Source: Lucinisca nassula
Lineage: Eukaryota; Mollusca; Bivalvia; Lucinida; Lucinidae
Direction: 5' to 3'
Assembly (NCBI GenBank): GCA_963580285.1
Contig: OY757011.1
Location: 166,561,406 to 166,625,405 of the forward strand
Length of the DNA: 64,000 bases
Below the pieces are notes generated by a model, which had not been told where the DNA came from, did no database searches, and saw only the letters and a list, made by a program, of their open reading frames with translations. A program made the position numbers and the translations under genes. Numbering within the stretch: position 1 is the first letter of the stretch; the number at the start of each line of letters is the position of its first letter. Below are positions 21,420 to 31,839 of this stretch, one piece after another.

Positions 21420-21720
21420 AATCGCTCGTTTGAGAATTGATCTGTGCTGTCTGATCAGAGCATTTGCTGTTCCTGTGAGCATTCTGATCTCTGGGCTATT
21501 CAAAGAGCAACAAGTGAAGACTTTGACCAAAGTGGATGCATAGACTGGGGAACAGGTAATTCGATAAGACGTGTAACCATTGAAGACTCAGATCAGCCTG
21601 CGCATCCGTGCAGTCTGATCAGAGCCTTTGCTGTTCGAATAAGCCTACTATGTGGACTATTCAAAAAGCAACAAGCAAAGACTGGACATGTTGTCTAAAT
21701 GCGCATGCTGATCTGATACT
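21420..21720. repeat. Degenerate repeat with two GTCTGATCAGAGC blocks
   Basis: GTCTGATCAGAGC followed by TTTGCTGTTC occurs at about 21450 and 21612. Each is followed by a similar phrase with GGGCTATTCAAAGAGCAACA or GGACTATTCAAAAAGCAACA. It is a direct repeat of about 160 nt. Confidence 0.65.
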
Positions 21721-21802
21721 TCTGTAATAGAAAAAAGTCTTTGTCGTGCGCCGGCTCATGTACAAGGAAAATGTATAAGAATGCGGTCTACATATGTGTC
21801 TG

Positions 21803-21950
21803 TTTTAGTTTTTCGTCCCACCAACAGCTAGCTAATGTCATACAGAGCCGGGTCCTCGGTTAAAAGACTCATCCGAAAGTCTGGAGAGGCCCGGGATTGA
21901 TCCGACAATCCCTGGTTTATGAGGCGAGTAACGTAACAACTATACACCGG
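21803..21950 (-). mobile_element. SINE-5, minus strand
   Basis: The inverse of the 57187 copy: TTTTTCGTCCCACCAACAGC, GACTCATCCGAAAGTCTGG, then a tRNA-like head complement ending near AACTATACACC. Confidence 0.65.
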
Positions 21951-22024
21951 CTATTATAATTTATTCCTCAATGACAGATTTCATGTTAAGGAGTCCGTTA
22001 ACTGACTACAGATAAAGGTATGTA

Positions 22025-22026
<2 letters not shown>

Positions 22027-22091
<65 letters not shown>
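22027..22091. repeat. (TG)n microsatellite, about 32 repeats
   Basis: A pure GT tract that forms the 3' tail of the SINE-4 copy. The other two copies in the window have only 5-8 dinucleotides, so this tail has expanded. Confidence 0.95.
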
Positions 22092-22094
<3 letters not shown>

Positions 22095-22397
22095 TCGGTT
22101 TAACGTCGCTTTCAACAATTTTTCAGTCATATCACGACGGTGTCTGGTTGCGACAGGGAGCTCAATGCTCACGTTTATAGTGCTGCCTCACTGCAGTATC
22201 ATGTCCCAGACACATTACATGATACCACACCCAGTCACATTATCCTGACACTGGATCGACCAGTCCTAGCTCTACCCCGTAAATCTGAGTGCCAAACGAG
22301 GAGCAGCTAGTACCATTTTTTAACGACTTTGGTATGTCGCGGCCCGGGATCGAACCCGAGACCTCCCGTTCCCCGGAGCGGACACTCTACCAGCCGG
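22027..22397 (-). mobile_element. SINE-4 with long (TG)n tail and target-site duplication
   Basis: The direct repeat TAAAGGTATGTAAT at 22013-22026 and 22398-22411 defines the insertion. On the minus strand the head is tRNA-like (GGTCTCGGGTTCGATCCCGG gives the B box); the first bases of the head, with the A box, are missing at the 22393 end. The body contains TACGGGGTAGAGCTAGGACT and ends TAAACCGAATTC followed by (CA)n. Confidence 0.9.
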
Positions 22398-22602
22398 TAA
22401 AGGTATGTAATAGTGGCAAATCATTATTACTTTAAATTTCTTTACACCTATTTCATGCGGCGTCTGATCTGGGTCTTCAAACCCGACAACAGGATTCCAG
22501 TCCAGATTCTGGAGATAATCAACACATTTGCGCAACACTCTGACCTCACAGCGATTAGAATAGCGCGGCTATCAATACCAGGATTTGTGACATCAACAAT
22601 TT

Positions 22603-23330
22603 TTAATCCCCCGCCGCGAAGCGGAGCGGGGATTATAGGAATGTCTTTCGTCTATCCGTCCTTCGCGGCGGGGATTATAGGAATGTCCGTCCGTCTGTCT
22701 GTCCGTAACACTTCCTTGTCCGCCCCATATCTCCTTGACCTTTTGATAGATTTTCATTAAACTTTGGTCAAGTGTTAGTCTCAGTGAGCTGATGTTCAGA
22801 ACCCATAAATGAACCATGCCGACTCAAGGTCAAGGTCACAGTTGAAGGGCACGAGTTTGAAACTTGATATTTTTGTCCGTTCTATATCTCCTTTACCCTT
22901 GGAAGGATTTTCATTAAACTTTGGTCAAATATTCTTTTGAGTGAGCTCATGTGCAGAACACATAAATGAACCATGCCGACTCAAGGTCAAGGTCACAGCT
23001 GAAGGTCAAAGGTTTGAAACTTTGATTTTTGTGTCCGTTCCATATCTCTTTTATCCCATACAAGGATTCTTATTAAACTTTGGTCAATTATCCCCCTCAG
23101 TGAGCTTATGTGCAGAACCCATAAATAAACCATGCCGACTCCAGGTCAAGGTCACATTTGAAGGTCACGAGTTTAAAACTTTGAATTTTGTGTCCGTTCC
23201 ATATCTCCTATACCCCTCAAAGGATTTTCATTACTTTGATCAATCATCCCCCTCAGTGAGCTCATGTGCAGAGTTCATAAATGAATCTTGCTGACACCAG
23301 GTAAAGGTCACATATAAAGGTTACTAGTTA
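22603..23330 (+). repeat. E3 tandem-core element with GC-rich hairpin start
   Basis: Starts AATCCCCCGCCGCGAAGCGG … GCGGGGATTATAGGAATGTC with a repeat of the last phrase, then GTCCGTCCGTCTGTCTGTCC. Four units of about 157 nt follow, marked by CATAAAT at 22804, 22961, 23120 and a fourth near 23276. Each has TGCCGACTCAAGGTCAAGGT and ATATCTCCTTTACC-type blocks. The right end is not defined. Confidence 0.75.
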
Positions 23331-23449
23331 CTACGCCGTATGGCTTTCCGGTCATACATTTTTTATGGCTAGGTTGCTCTCCTGGAATGTTCAAAACCAA
23401 CAAACAATATTTCTTCTATAATCAATTTATTCTAGTACAGCATGCCCAT

Positions 23450-23703
23450 TGCCAGCCTCGGTATCACATTCAGATGCGCGTCTGACTTGGGATCAGGAGA
23501 ACGCGGGTCCGATACCTGCCGGGGTCGGCAACATTCTGTTGTGGAAATTGATCATGAAATTTGTTCTGGCCTTTCGCTCCCTTCCGCTGTAATCAAGAAG
23601 GGCAGTTGTCATTCTCTGGCGAAAGAATACGCACTGTGCTGGTTAACCGTTACCGTAAAAGACTGCCCAGGAATAGTGCTGATTGGTAAACTGATCAGTT
23701 AAA
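23450..23703 (+). mobile_element. SINE-2 with degraded tRNA-like head
   Basis: Reads GCCTCGGTATCACATTCAGA … GGGTCCGATACCTGCCGGGG, then GGTCGGCAACATTCTGTTGT and AAGAAGGGCAGTTGTCA. The A and B boxes carry substitutions. It ends near AAACTGATCAGTTAAAAAAT. Confidence 0.8.
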
Positions 23704-24070
23704 AAATGACGCCCATAACGGCAATGGAAATGGAGTGTTTTATTATCAGCCGCAGTTGTAGAACGTCAATCCTTGTTTGTGAATGTTGCAAAAGCATGCT
23801 TTTTTTAACATTAGAGATGTCACTCAAAATGCTGATCAGCTGATAAGGATTGTGTTCTATCATAAAATCCCAAACACAACAAATGTCGACTGCTTTGTCA
23901 TCTGCTGGTTACCATAAAAGTAATTTTGGCAAACAGTGTGGACCCTGATCAGAAAAGGTGCAGTCTCATGTGGGCCCACACTGTTTGCCTGTGTGCAAAA
24001 GGAAGTTTGCAAAATAATCAGCAGACGACATATACGTTATTTCGTGATGCTGATCGGATGGCTTCTTCAG
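23704..24070. other. Non-coding, with a MITE-D core
   Basis: CAAACAGTGTGGACCCTGAT … GGCCCACACTGTTTGCC (23930-23990) is a small palindromic core of the MITE group. AATCAGCAGACGACA follows it. The rest is anonymous. Confidence 0.5.
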
Positions 24071-24488
24071 TCTTTTGTTTGAATTTGGGTTAAATGTCCC
24101 CATTAACACTGTTTAGCTCATTTTGGGGACGTTGCTTCAAAATTTGTGGGTCTTTTACCACACACTGGACGCTCATTTAAGCTGTTGTTCAAAATGACTT
24201 TGTTTGTTTGCATTGAGGTTAACGTCCCCGTCAACACAGTGTATGTCTTTTTGGAGAGTTTGCTTCCAATTAAGTTTGACTTTTACCCGACATTGAGATG
24301 AAATGACTTCTCAAGCCCTACCACCAAGTCAAACCAAAAGGGTTTTTAAGCATGGACGGCCCGACTCGCACGGCGTTTCCTGAGCAGGCCTATAAGTGAA
24401 TTACCAGTACTAGTATGCGGTCGGTTTCATCTCTGCGTGGAAGCATCATGCAGCCCATGTATTTCTTCAAGCCCCAATGGGCGGGGCT
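24071..24488 (-). mobile_element. Two nested SINE-1 copies
   Basis: A partial SINE-1 (24071-24182: TTTGTTTGAATTTGGGTTAA to TCTTTTACCACACAC) is followed by a full one at 24195-24488. The phrase GCTGTTGTTCAAAATGACTT occurs before and after the full copy (about 24180 and 24487), a clear target-site duplication. Confidence 0.85.
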
Positions 24489-25604
24489 GTTGTTCAAAAT
24501 GACTTGTAGTTTTAAATGTTTTAAGGATTTTTATTAAAGATAACCAGTAAACTTGACTTTTCTTTTCTTATATTAGAATCATTTGCTTTCAACCCATAAA
24601 AGCCGAATGGATTCTTCTACTCGTACCATTTGGGTTAGTCCAATGGATAAACTAAGCTTGTTTTGGCTTTATTTTACCATAAAATTAATGTAGCAAACAA
24701 TGCAGAACCAGTTAAGATGCCGCATAATGCTGGATCTGCACCGCTTTCCTGGACGCAAGGCTTAAACAGTGTACATGTATATTGGTTAATCCTAATAATG
24801 GACGCATTTGAGAGGTCAGAGCAGAGGTTTCCTTAAAGAAATTAATCAAGACTCGGTTCTTGGTCTGTATCGCATCCGTGCGACAAAGTATATTTTACGT
24901 ATCCAAAACGGCTACTTTTCTGATGAAAATCCCTGATTTTCATTTATTTGTACGGCAAACATATGTTGTGGGTGCTCGTTAGAACTGCCTCTAACGAGTA
25001 GCCACAATCTATGTCTGAGAACAAATATGAGAAAAATAATTTATACCCCCGTAAACCCCATTTTCTCTATATAATGTGGGGTTTAGGAGGTGTTCATTTC
25101 ACGGACTTGTTAACGTGATGTGTCAATCAATGGCGTCGTGCGTCATAAAGAACTTTTTATTGTTGTAGAACATGAACTTGAGTCATAAGTCATACGGCAA
25201 CATACTTTGTGTGAGCTGATAAAAGTCAGTATTCTAAAACTGAACTTTACACAGGTATGTATGATGAACGACCCCGGTTCGATGCAGTCCGTTCCCGTGC
25301 TCTTTCGGCCTTAAATGTCAGCCACTGCTGTATTCAGTCGAATGCCCACAATGGGCACGTGCTTCAGGATCGGCTGTGGGTATGTGCGTGAGCCCATGCA
25401 TCCGTTAGATACTCTTTTTGATACATAATAACATATATAAGTGACGATATGCCTTTTGAATTGTATATGCGAGGGTTTTAAAAATTCGTTAATATCCATG
25501 CGGGGTTTGTGTTTATTGTATGAATTCTTCATGAAGAAGTTTTTTCTCCTCAAGATCATACCTCTTTCCTGCAAATAGTAAGTACAGTAAGTAAGATACA
25601 TATA
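24489..25604. other. Non-coding stretch with worn MITE fragments
   Basis: A worn MITE core lies at 24690-24760 (TAGCAAACAATGCAGAACCA). A P-type hairpin lies at 24965-25012 (GTTGTGGGTGCTCGTTAGAA / CTAACGAGTAGCCACAA). Nothing that reads as a gene. Confidence 0.5.
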
Positions 25605-25930
25605 CCGTATTCGCCCTAATTACCGCACATGCTCCTATAAGCGCACACCAAAGCTATTTTTGAAAAAGAAATGCATAAGCGCACACTTTACAGTAACCTT
25701 CCCCTGGAAGCTCTCACAGTAAATCTATAAAAAAACTTAACGTTATTTCTTGAACACTGAAGGCAATGCTTGAGTATCCTTTTCCGCCCCATTAAATATC
25801 AGTATGCATCATCTCGGAAGCTATTGTTTTCGCATTGAGTGTGCGCTAATTAGGTAGATTTTTCACTGTGATCTTTTGACACAATTTTGAAAAAACTAAG
25901 CGCACTGTGCGGTAATTAGGGCGAATACGG
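25605..25930 (-). mobile_element. MITE-C, Tc1/mariner-like TIRs
   Basis: TIR CCGTATTCGCCCTAATTACC at 25605 and its inverse ending at 25930, flanked by TA (25603-25604, 25931-25932). Subterminal GCGCACAC blocks are also inverted. The internal sequence matches 31195-31517 in the opposite orientation. No coding capacity. Confidence 0.9.
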
Positions 25931-25934
25931 TATC

Positions 25935-26265
25935 TCAATAACAATACGTATGCTCATTCCGAGCGAGCACACTACAGCAGGCCAACGTCGGTCCGACAGT
26001 GATGCGACAATGTTAACACGTCATGTCATTCTAGACCCAACGTTGGGCTGCAAATTTTGTATATGCATGTGTGCAAAAAAACAACAACAAAAAAAAAAAA
26101 AACATGCATCCCGGGTCATGCTGATAAACTTCATCGGGATTATGACCAAAGGTATTACTCTCTAAAGTTATTTGTGTTTTTGCGATAATTACTTTCTGCC
26201 CCATTTAATAAAATAAATGTACAATTTGCGGCAAAAAAAAAAAAAACAGGTTCAATACAGGTATT
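25935..26265. other. Non-coding with A-rich tracts
   Basis: A-runs at about 26084-26102 and 26233-26246. No gene or termini recognised. Confidence 0.4.
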
Positions 26266-26269
26266 TCTC

Positions 26270-26496
26270 GCAAAACGAAAGATAGATAATCCTCTTCGCG
26301 TTTACCGTTAATCTTTTCCACGCTCGCGATCACGCTCGCGTTGCGCGAGCTCACGTTGGTTCTCCACGCTCCACGCAAAACCCGCGCTAGTTCCGCGATT
26401 ACTCCACGGAAAACCCACGCTAAAAAGTCACGTGACATTCGAAATTCATCACGCACGATCGTGAGGGATAATAAGATTTCTAAGACTGTACTGTAT
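26270..26496 (-). repeat. CCACGC-rich element, second copy
   Basis: Ends GCACGATCGTGAGGGATAAT then AAGATTTCTAAGACTGTACT, the inverse of the start of 12414-12645. Inside, TCCACGCTC/CCACGC words recur, with CACGCTCGCG runs. The far end is not shared cleanly. Confidence 0.7.
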
Positions 26497-26546
26497 ACAA
26501 CATATTACAACCCATTTTGTACCAAATGGAACCTTCCACCTTATGT

Positions 26547-26845
26547 TTTGTTTGTTTCTTTGATTTGAGGTTTAATGTCCGTCAATACTATATAGGTCAT
26601 TTTGGAGACGTTGTTTCCAATTTTGTGGGACTTTTACCTGACATTGAGATGAAATGACATCTCAAGCTGTTGCCCAATGAAACCAATAGGTTTAATAAGC
26701 ATGGACGGTCCGACTCGCACCGCTTTGCCTGGGCAGACTTAAGTCCTCTAAGCGGTTTACCAGTACTCGTGTGTGGTCAGTTTGAGCTCTGGGTGGAAGT
26801 ATCATGCAGCCCATCTATTTCTTCAAGCCCTGATGGGCGGGGGCC
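26547..26845 (-). mobile_element. SINE-1, near full length
   Basis: GTTTGTTTCTTTGATTTGAG start, GATGAAATGACATCTCAAGC, then GCCCTGATGGGCGGGGGCC end. Confidence 0.85.
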
Positions 26846-26894
26846 ATCCTCCTTTTGTACATGTATAGCAGGAGTCCATGTTGAAAAGTTGTTC

Positions 26895-26980
26895 TGGCAA
26901 AAGTTTTGTACGCCCTGATAAGATGCCGGGTTTTGCAGCAATCTGATCTTGGCCTGCACTGTTTGCTAGTATCCGGAATT
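26895..26980 (-). mobile_element. MITE-A core fragment
   Basis: CCCTGATAAGATGCCGGG … CTGATCTTGGCCTGCACTG TTTGC: the worn core of a minus-strand MITE-A. Confidence 0.55.
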
Positions 26981-26984
26981 GTTG

Positions 26985-27493
26985 AACTTTTGTCAAACTT
27001 GGTACAATATATCGTTGCAACCAACAAAAATTTGATTAGATTTTGGTGACCTTGATCTTATTTTCAAGGGCACAGACCCCAAAAACTGTTAATTGTAGCT
27101 TGTCTGCACTCTTACCTCATGAATAAATTGAGGGAATTTTCATTGCAACCTACCAAATGTTTGATTGGATTTTGGTGACCTTGTCCTTATTTTCAAGGGC
27201 ACAGGCCCCCAAAAACTGTCAATACTGGCTTGTCTGCACCCTATCATATGAACGAATTGTTGAAATTCGGTCATACTTGGTACTTGGTACAATATATCAT
27301 TGTAACCTTCCAAAGATTTGATTACCGGTAGATTTTGTTGACCTCGACCTTATTTTCAAGGAGTGTTCCAACTCGCAGCTCTTTCCTGGGCAGGCATTGA
27401 CCTTCTAAGCGGTTTACCAGTTCTCAAGTTTGGTTGGTCTCAGCTCTGCATGGAAGCGCCGTGCAGCCCAATCTATTTCTTCAAGCCCTGATG
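26985..27493 (-). repeat. E6 repeat units cut by a SINE-1 fragment
   Basis: Three units (GTTGAACTTTTGTCAAACTT…, GATTAGATTTTGGTGACCTT, TTTTCAAGGGCACAG, AGCTTGTCTGCAC) run to about 27360. A partial minus-strand SINE-1 (27366-27493, TTCCTGGGCAGGCATTGACC to CAAGCCCTGATGGGCC) closes the block. Confidence 0.65.
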
Positions 27494-27499
27494 GGCCTA

Positions 27500-27793
27500 T
27501 GATATAAGTAATGAGTACTTGTTAGAATGGCCCCATTGAGGTGACCGTAACAGTGGCTAAGTATGATTTTATATATATCTCCACAAAAGAAAGTAGCTAG
27601 TTTTGGCAAATAAGGCCTCATAAGTGAACTTCAGACCTTTTTAAAATTGCACAATGGAATCAATGATCCTAAAGGGCAAGAAAATACAAACTACACTATA
27701 AGGAAGGGTGGGGAGACTTTTAACAGCCGCCACACATTCCCTTTACACCAGCTGTAGTGACGTTAAAAGCCTGCCCTTGTTAGTCAAATTACT
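27500..27793. other. Non-coding, one worn P-type hairpin
   Basis: TGAGTACTTGTTAGAATGGC … GAGGTGACC near 27510-27545 is a decayed P-type palindrome. No gene. Confidence 0.45.
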
Positions 27794-28020
27794 TAACCCA
27801 TTTAGCACCGGAAACCCCAAAACGGGTACCAGGGCAAACAGTGCAGGCCAAGATCAGACACCACAGAATGCGGCGTCAGATCAGGGCCTACACTGTTTGC
27901 GAAAAGTTAAGCCATTTTCAAATAAATTTTGAAGAAAAAACAACCTGACACCCCTAAACTTTCAAGTGGTCTCCTGCTTTATACAAGGAGGAAGATTCCA
28001 TTTGGTACAGAAAGGGTTAA
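27794..28020 (+). mobile_element. MITE-A with intact TTAA ends
   Basis: TTAA at 27794-27797 and 28017-28020. The ends are TTAACCCATTTAGCACCGG and TTTGGTACAGAAAGGGTTAA. The core CAAACAGTGCAGGCCAAGAT … GGCCTACACTGTTTGC is palindromic around AGAATGCGGC. The right half has CCTGACACCCCTAAA and AAGGAGGAAGATTCCATTTG. It serves as the reference copy for the family. Confidence 0.9.
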
Positions 28021-28256
28021 ACCGCCAGGACAGGCAACATGTGTTAAGACATTTTTTGTCTCCTTGTCAATTTTGGGTTCTACAAGTTAGCCTTAATTAA
28101 ACTGCCAATCAAGACTAACATGATATTTTTCAAATACTTTTTCTTAATTTTAAAGAAAAATATGATGGTCAGGGCAGACATTTTACATGAAATGCCATGT
28201 CTTAGTTTTTCTGAAAAATAAAGGGAAAAATGAGTGCCATCTTTTTCTCCCTTGTG

Positions 28257-28345
28257 AGTGAGTGTTTGAGTTTTACGTCCCACCAACAGCTAAGGTCATA
28301 CAGAGACGGGACCTAGGTTTAAAGACTCATGCGAAAGTCTGTTTT
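28257..28345 (-). mobile_element. SINE-5 3' fragment
   Basis: GAGTTTTACGTCCCACCAAC, AGCTAAGGTCATACAGAGAC, GACTCATGCGAAAGTCTG. It lacks the tRNA-like head. Confidence 0.7.
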
Positions 28346-28554
28346 CTCCTTTGTAAATTAGCTGAAAAATTGGTATATCAATTCTCTACTAATATCTGCA
28401 GGAAGGCAAGTTTCAGATTCCTTTTAAAGTATTCAGACACCTTCCCATTGTGAACAGGTTCAATTTACTAGTTGTTGTGTCTAAAAATGATTTAGAAAAT
28501 AAAATTGCCATCTGTTCTGAAAAATTCTGTAGTGCTTTAAATATATTAATACAT
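28346..28554. other. Non-coding, nothing recognised
   Basis: No motif seen. Confidence 0.4.
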
Positions 28555-28646
28555 TATTTCTGGCGAAAGAATGTGCACTGTACTGGTTAAAGTGTGGATA
28601 GGTAAACTGACTGGCTCGATATGACCTACATAGTGTTGACTAGCCA
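28555..28646 (+). mobile_element. SINE-2 3' fragment
   Basis: TCTGGCGAAAGAATGTGCAC, TGTACTGGTTAA, then GTGTGGATAGGTAAACTGAC and TAGTGTTGACTAGCC. It abuts the following MITE. Confidence 0.65.
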
Positions 28647-28878
28647 TTAACCCTTTTTGTACCATGTGGAATCTTCCTCCTTATATATAGCATGAGTTTA
28701 TTTCAAAATTTAGGGGTGTCAGGTTGTGTTTTCTTCAAAATTGATTAGGAAAATGGCTGAACTTTTTTGCAAACAGTGTAGGCCCTGATCAGACGACGCA
28801 TTCTGCGGCGTCCGATCTGGGCCTGCACTGTTTGCCAGGATACCCGTTTTCGGTACATTCTGGTACAAAATGGGTTAA
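28647..28878 (-). mobile_element. MITE-A with intact TTAA ends
   Basis: TTAA at 28647-28650 and 28875-28878. The ends are TTAACCCTTTTTGTACC and GGTACAAAATGGGTTAA. Core GCCCTGATCAGACGACGCAT and its inverse. Confidence 0.9.
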
Positions 28879-28879
28879 G

Positions 28880-29188
28880 CTCTAGAACAATATAATTGCA
28901 GAATTGTAAGGAATTGATTTGGTTTTCGGATGTAATGATAATTTCTCAACTGATAATTTTTGGTTTATTGCAAGTTGACCCAAAGTTACTAAGCACAATA
29001 GCATTTTGTTGTCGATGTCCATGTGACTATCACTGATTTATAGAAAATCCTGATATCAATAATTACACATCATGGTCTAACTATATCTCAAGTTTCAGCT
29101 TGATCATGTGTAAACTTTAGGAGGAAGTTATCTGTAAAAGTAAAGTTAACAGATGGATGGATCGACAGACAGATGCCAAGGGGCATAT
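28880..29188. other. Non-coding, nothing recognised
   Basis: Ends in a GATGGATGGATCGACAGACA tract before the SINE. No gene. Confidence 0.4.
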
Positions 29189-29430
29189 TTGTTTGTTTGA
29201 TTTGAGGTTTAACGTCCCCGTCAACACAGTAAAGGTCATTTTGGAGACATTGCTTCCAATTTTGTGGGACTTTTACCCGACATTGAGATGAAATGACATC
29301 TCAAGCCCTGTCGCCCAATGAAACCAATAGGGTTTATTAGCATGGACGGTCCGCCTCGCACCGCTGTTCCTGGACAGGCTTAGATCCTCTAAGCGGTTTA
29401 CCAGTACTCGTGTGCGGGCCAGATTCGGGC
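29189..29430 (-). mobile_element. SINE-1, head side missing
   Basis: GTTTGTTTGATTTGAGGTTT through CCAGTACTCGTGTGCGGG, then stops. The CCCGCCCATC head is absent. Confidence 0.75.
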
Positions 29431-29488
29431 ATAACATAATATGAACGTTTTTAAAGGAGCAGATAACAAGCCCTAGAAAGCCCTTCCA

Positions 29489-29717
29489 TTAACCCTTTTT
29501 GTACCAAATAGAATCTTCCTCCTTATAAATGGCAGGAGTCTGTTTCGAAATTTAGGGGTGTCAGGTTGTGCTTTCTTCAAAATTTATTTGGAAAACGGTT
29601 GAACTTTTTTGCAAACAGGGTAGGCCCTGATGAGATGCTGCATTCTGTGGCATCTGATCTGGGTCTGCACTGTTTGCCAATTACCTGTTTTGGGGTTTCC
29701 AGTGCAAAATGGGTCAA
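29489..29717 (-). mobile_element. MITE-A
   Basis: TTAA at 29489-29492; the other end is mutated to TCAA. Ends TTAACCCTTTTTGTACC and AGTGCAAAATGGGTCAA. Core GCCCTGATGAGATGCTGCAT. Confidence 0.85.
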
Positions 29718-29911
29718 AGTCAGATGCAGTTTGTACAATCCTATTGGAGACTTCGGACAAGTGTCCGGAGTTGGCTTGGCATAAGGAGTATAGGAAACAC
29801 ACAAGTTCCTCTTTATCGCAAAAAACTTATGGCACTGTTTCAACTTCAAAGGACGGCAAAGACTTGCATTTTAATTTAACTGGTGATAAACATACTTGTT
29901 GAAAAGTTCTG

Positions 29912-30130
29912 CCTGGGCCCCTGGTTGTTCAAAGCATCGTTTGTTTAACATGCTCGTTCATTTTCAAATTGTTATATAGTGGTATATTTGCTATAAAATG
30001 TGAGCAGCTTTGCATTTCCAAAAGCTGCTCACATTTTTTCAGCAAAAATATTAGCATACTTGCCATATTAAATAATCAAAGTTTTAAAGATATGTTCACT
30101 AATCATTAGTTTTGAACAACTGGTCCCAGG
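29912..30130. mobile_element. MITE-F with CCTGGG TIRs and internal hairpin
   Basis: TIRs CCTGGGCCCCTGGTTGTTCA and the inverse TGAACAACTGGTCCCAGG. In the centre, AAATGTGAGCAGCTTT (29997-30012) pairs with AAAGCTGCTCACATTT (30022-30037). A second, worn copy is at 53298-53512. Confidence 0.75.
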
Positions 30131-30307
30131 TTTGCGCTTATTAGAGCATGAGAGAATATGGTTATCTCGTAACACATTTATGCGATTTCAACAGAAACAT
30201 TTTTTTTTTTTTTCATTTTTGCTTCCTTGTCGCCCTCAGTGTGCATGAGGTTACCAATCCTCAAAGTGCCAAGCACACTTGAAACAGATGACATTTCAAA
30301 TATTTCT

Positions 30308-30512
30308 TCAAACCTTTTTGTACCAAATGGAATCTTCCACCTTATATATAGCAGGAGTCCATTTCAAAATTTTGGGGTGTCAGGTTGTGTTTTCTTCAAA
30401 ATTTATTTGTAAAATGGCTTAACTTTTCGCAAACATTGTAGATCCTGATCATCTGGGCCTGCACTGTTTGCCCTGGTACCCGTTTTGGGGTTTCCGTTGC
30501 TAAATGGGTTAA
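30308..30512 (-). mobile_element. MITE-A, shortened core
   Basis: TCAAACCTTTTTGTACC start, TAAATGGGTTAA end (TTAA 30509-30512). Half of the palindromic core is deleted (CCTGATCATCTGGGCCTGC). Confidence 0.85.
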
Positions 30513-30545
30513 CCCTTAGGCTACTGAATCTTTTCAAATAATTCT

Positions 30546-30729
30546 TTAACCCTTTCACTGCTGAATAAATAAATTTCTGACTAGCTAGCAATCAAATTAC
30601 TTGACATAATGTATTTGTCCAATCCACAAACTGCATGAGAAACAGTGTAGATCCTGATCAGATGGCTTTTCCTGGATCTACACTGTTTGCAAAGTTAGTG
30701 GTTGTCATGTTCAGCTGGATATGAGTTAA
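30546..30729 (+). mobile_element. MITE-B sharing its right TTAA with the next element
   Basis: TTAA at 30546-30549 and 30726-30729. Starts TTAACCCTTTCACTGCTGAA and ends CAGCTGGATATGAGTTAA. The core AGATCCTGATCAGATGGCTT is shortened. Confidence 0.85.
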
Positions 30730-30939
30730 CCCATTTTGTACTGGAAACCCAAATTGGCAAACAGTACAAACCACATCAGGCCCCATACAACAAGGTGTCT
30801 AATCAGGGCCTACACTGTTTGCCTAATAAAGTTTTGAAGAAAACACAAACTAACACCCCTAAATTTTGAAATGGACTCCTGCTACATGTATAATATACAA
30901 GCCAAGGAGGAAGATTACATTTGGTACAAAAAGGGTTAA
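30726..30939 (+). mobile_element. MITE-A sharing its left TTAA with the MITE-B before it
   Basis: TTAA 30726-30729 and 30936-30939. Ends TTAACCCATTTTGTACTGG and TTTGGTACAAAAAGGGTTAA. Confidence 0.9.
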
Positions 30940-31194
30940 TACACTTTTCAAAGAAATCAAGGCTTGACATTTCATTTTAATGGTCTGATTGACAGACAAG
31001 TGACATGAAATTCAAGCCTGTCTTTCTGTGAGAAAAAATAAGGATGAACTTTTGAATGTCGTCTGCTTCTATCAAACTTTGCCGAATGGTGCTTTAAGAG
31101 TCATCTCTTTTTGATCCTGAAGACTGGTGCAGATATGGCTCATAATGAGCTGACTACTGATCGGGATCTACATTTATTTGCCTAAATATAACTA

Positions 31195-31517
31195 CGTATT
31201 CGCCCTAATTACCGCACCGTGCGCTTAGTTTTTTCAAAATCGTGACAAAAAATCACAGTGAAAAGTCTACCTAATAAGCGCACACTCGATGCGAAAACAA
31301 TAGTTTCCGAGATGATGAATACTGATATTTAATGGGATGGAATAGGATACTAAAGCATTTCCTTCACTGTTGAAGAAATAACGGCAAGTTTTTATAGATT
31401 TACTGTGAGAGCTTCCATGGGGAGGTTACTGTAAAGTGTGCGCTTATGCATTTCCTTTTCAAAAATAGCTTTGGTGTGCGCTTATAGGAGCATGTGCGGT
31501 AATTAGGGCGAATACGG
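31195..31517 (+). mobile_element. MITE-C, second copy
   Basis: Starts CGTATTCGCCCTAATTACCG after TA, ends GGTAATTAGGGCGAATACGG before TA (31518-31519). The interior is the inverse of 25605-25930. Confidence 0.9.
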
Positions 31518-31528
31518 TAAACCCCTAT

Positions 31529-31758
31529 TTAACCAATTTTGTACTGGAAACCAGAAAACGGGTACTCTGGCATAAAGTGCAGGCCCAGATCAGATGCCGC
31601 AGAATGCGGCGTCTGATCAGGGCCTACACTGTTTGCAGAAAGTTCAGCCATTTTCCAAACAAATTTTGAAGAATACACAACCTGACACCCCTAAATTTCA
31701 AAACTGAACTCCAGCCATATATAAGGATGAAGATTCCATTTGGTACAAAAAGGGTTAA
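31529..31758 (+). mobile_element. MITE-A with intact TTAA ends
   Basis: TTAA at 31529-31532 and 31755-31758. Ends TTAACCAATTTTGTACTGG and TTTGGTACAAAAAGGGTTAA. Core GATGCCGCAGAATGCGGCGT. Confidence 0.9.
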
Positions 31759-31839
31759 AAGAATTCAAAAACGGGAGAGTCCACTTCAGAAACTCATGGG
31801 ACCCAAACTCAGGGGTAAAGGCATGGCGTGACAAATCCA

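Noticed and set aside
21981..22172. 63-codon frame with a run of HTHTHT
   Set aside because: It is the translation of the (TG)n tail of SINE-4.
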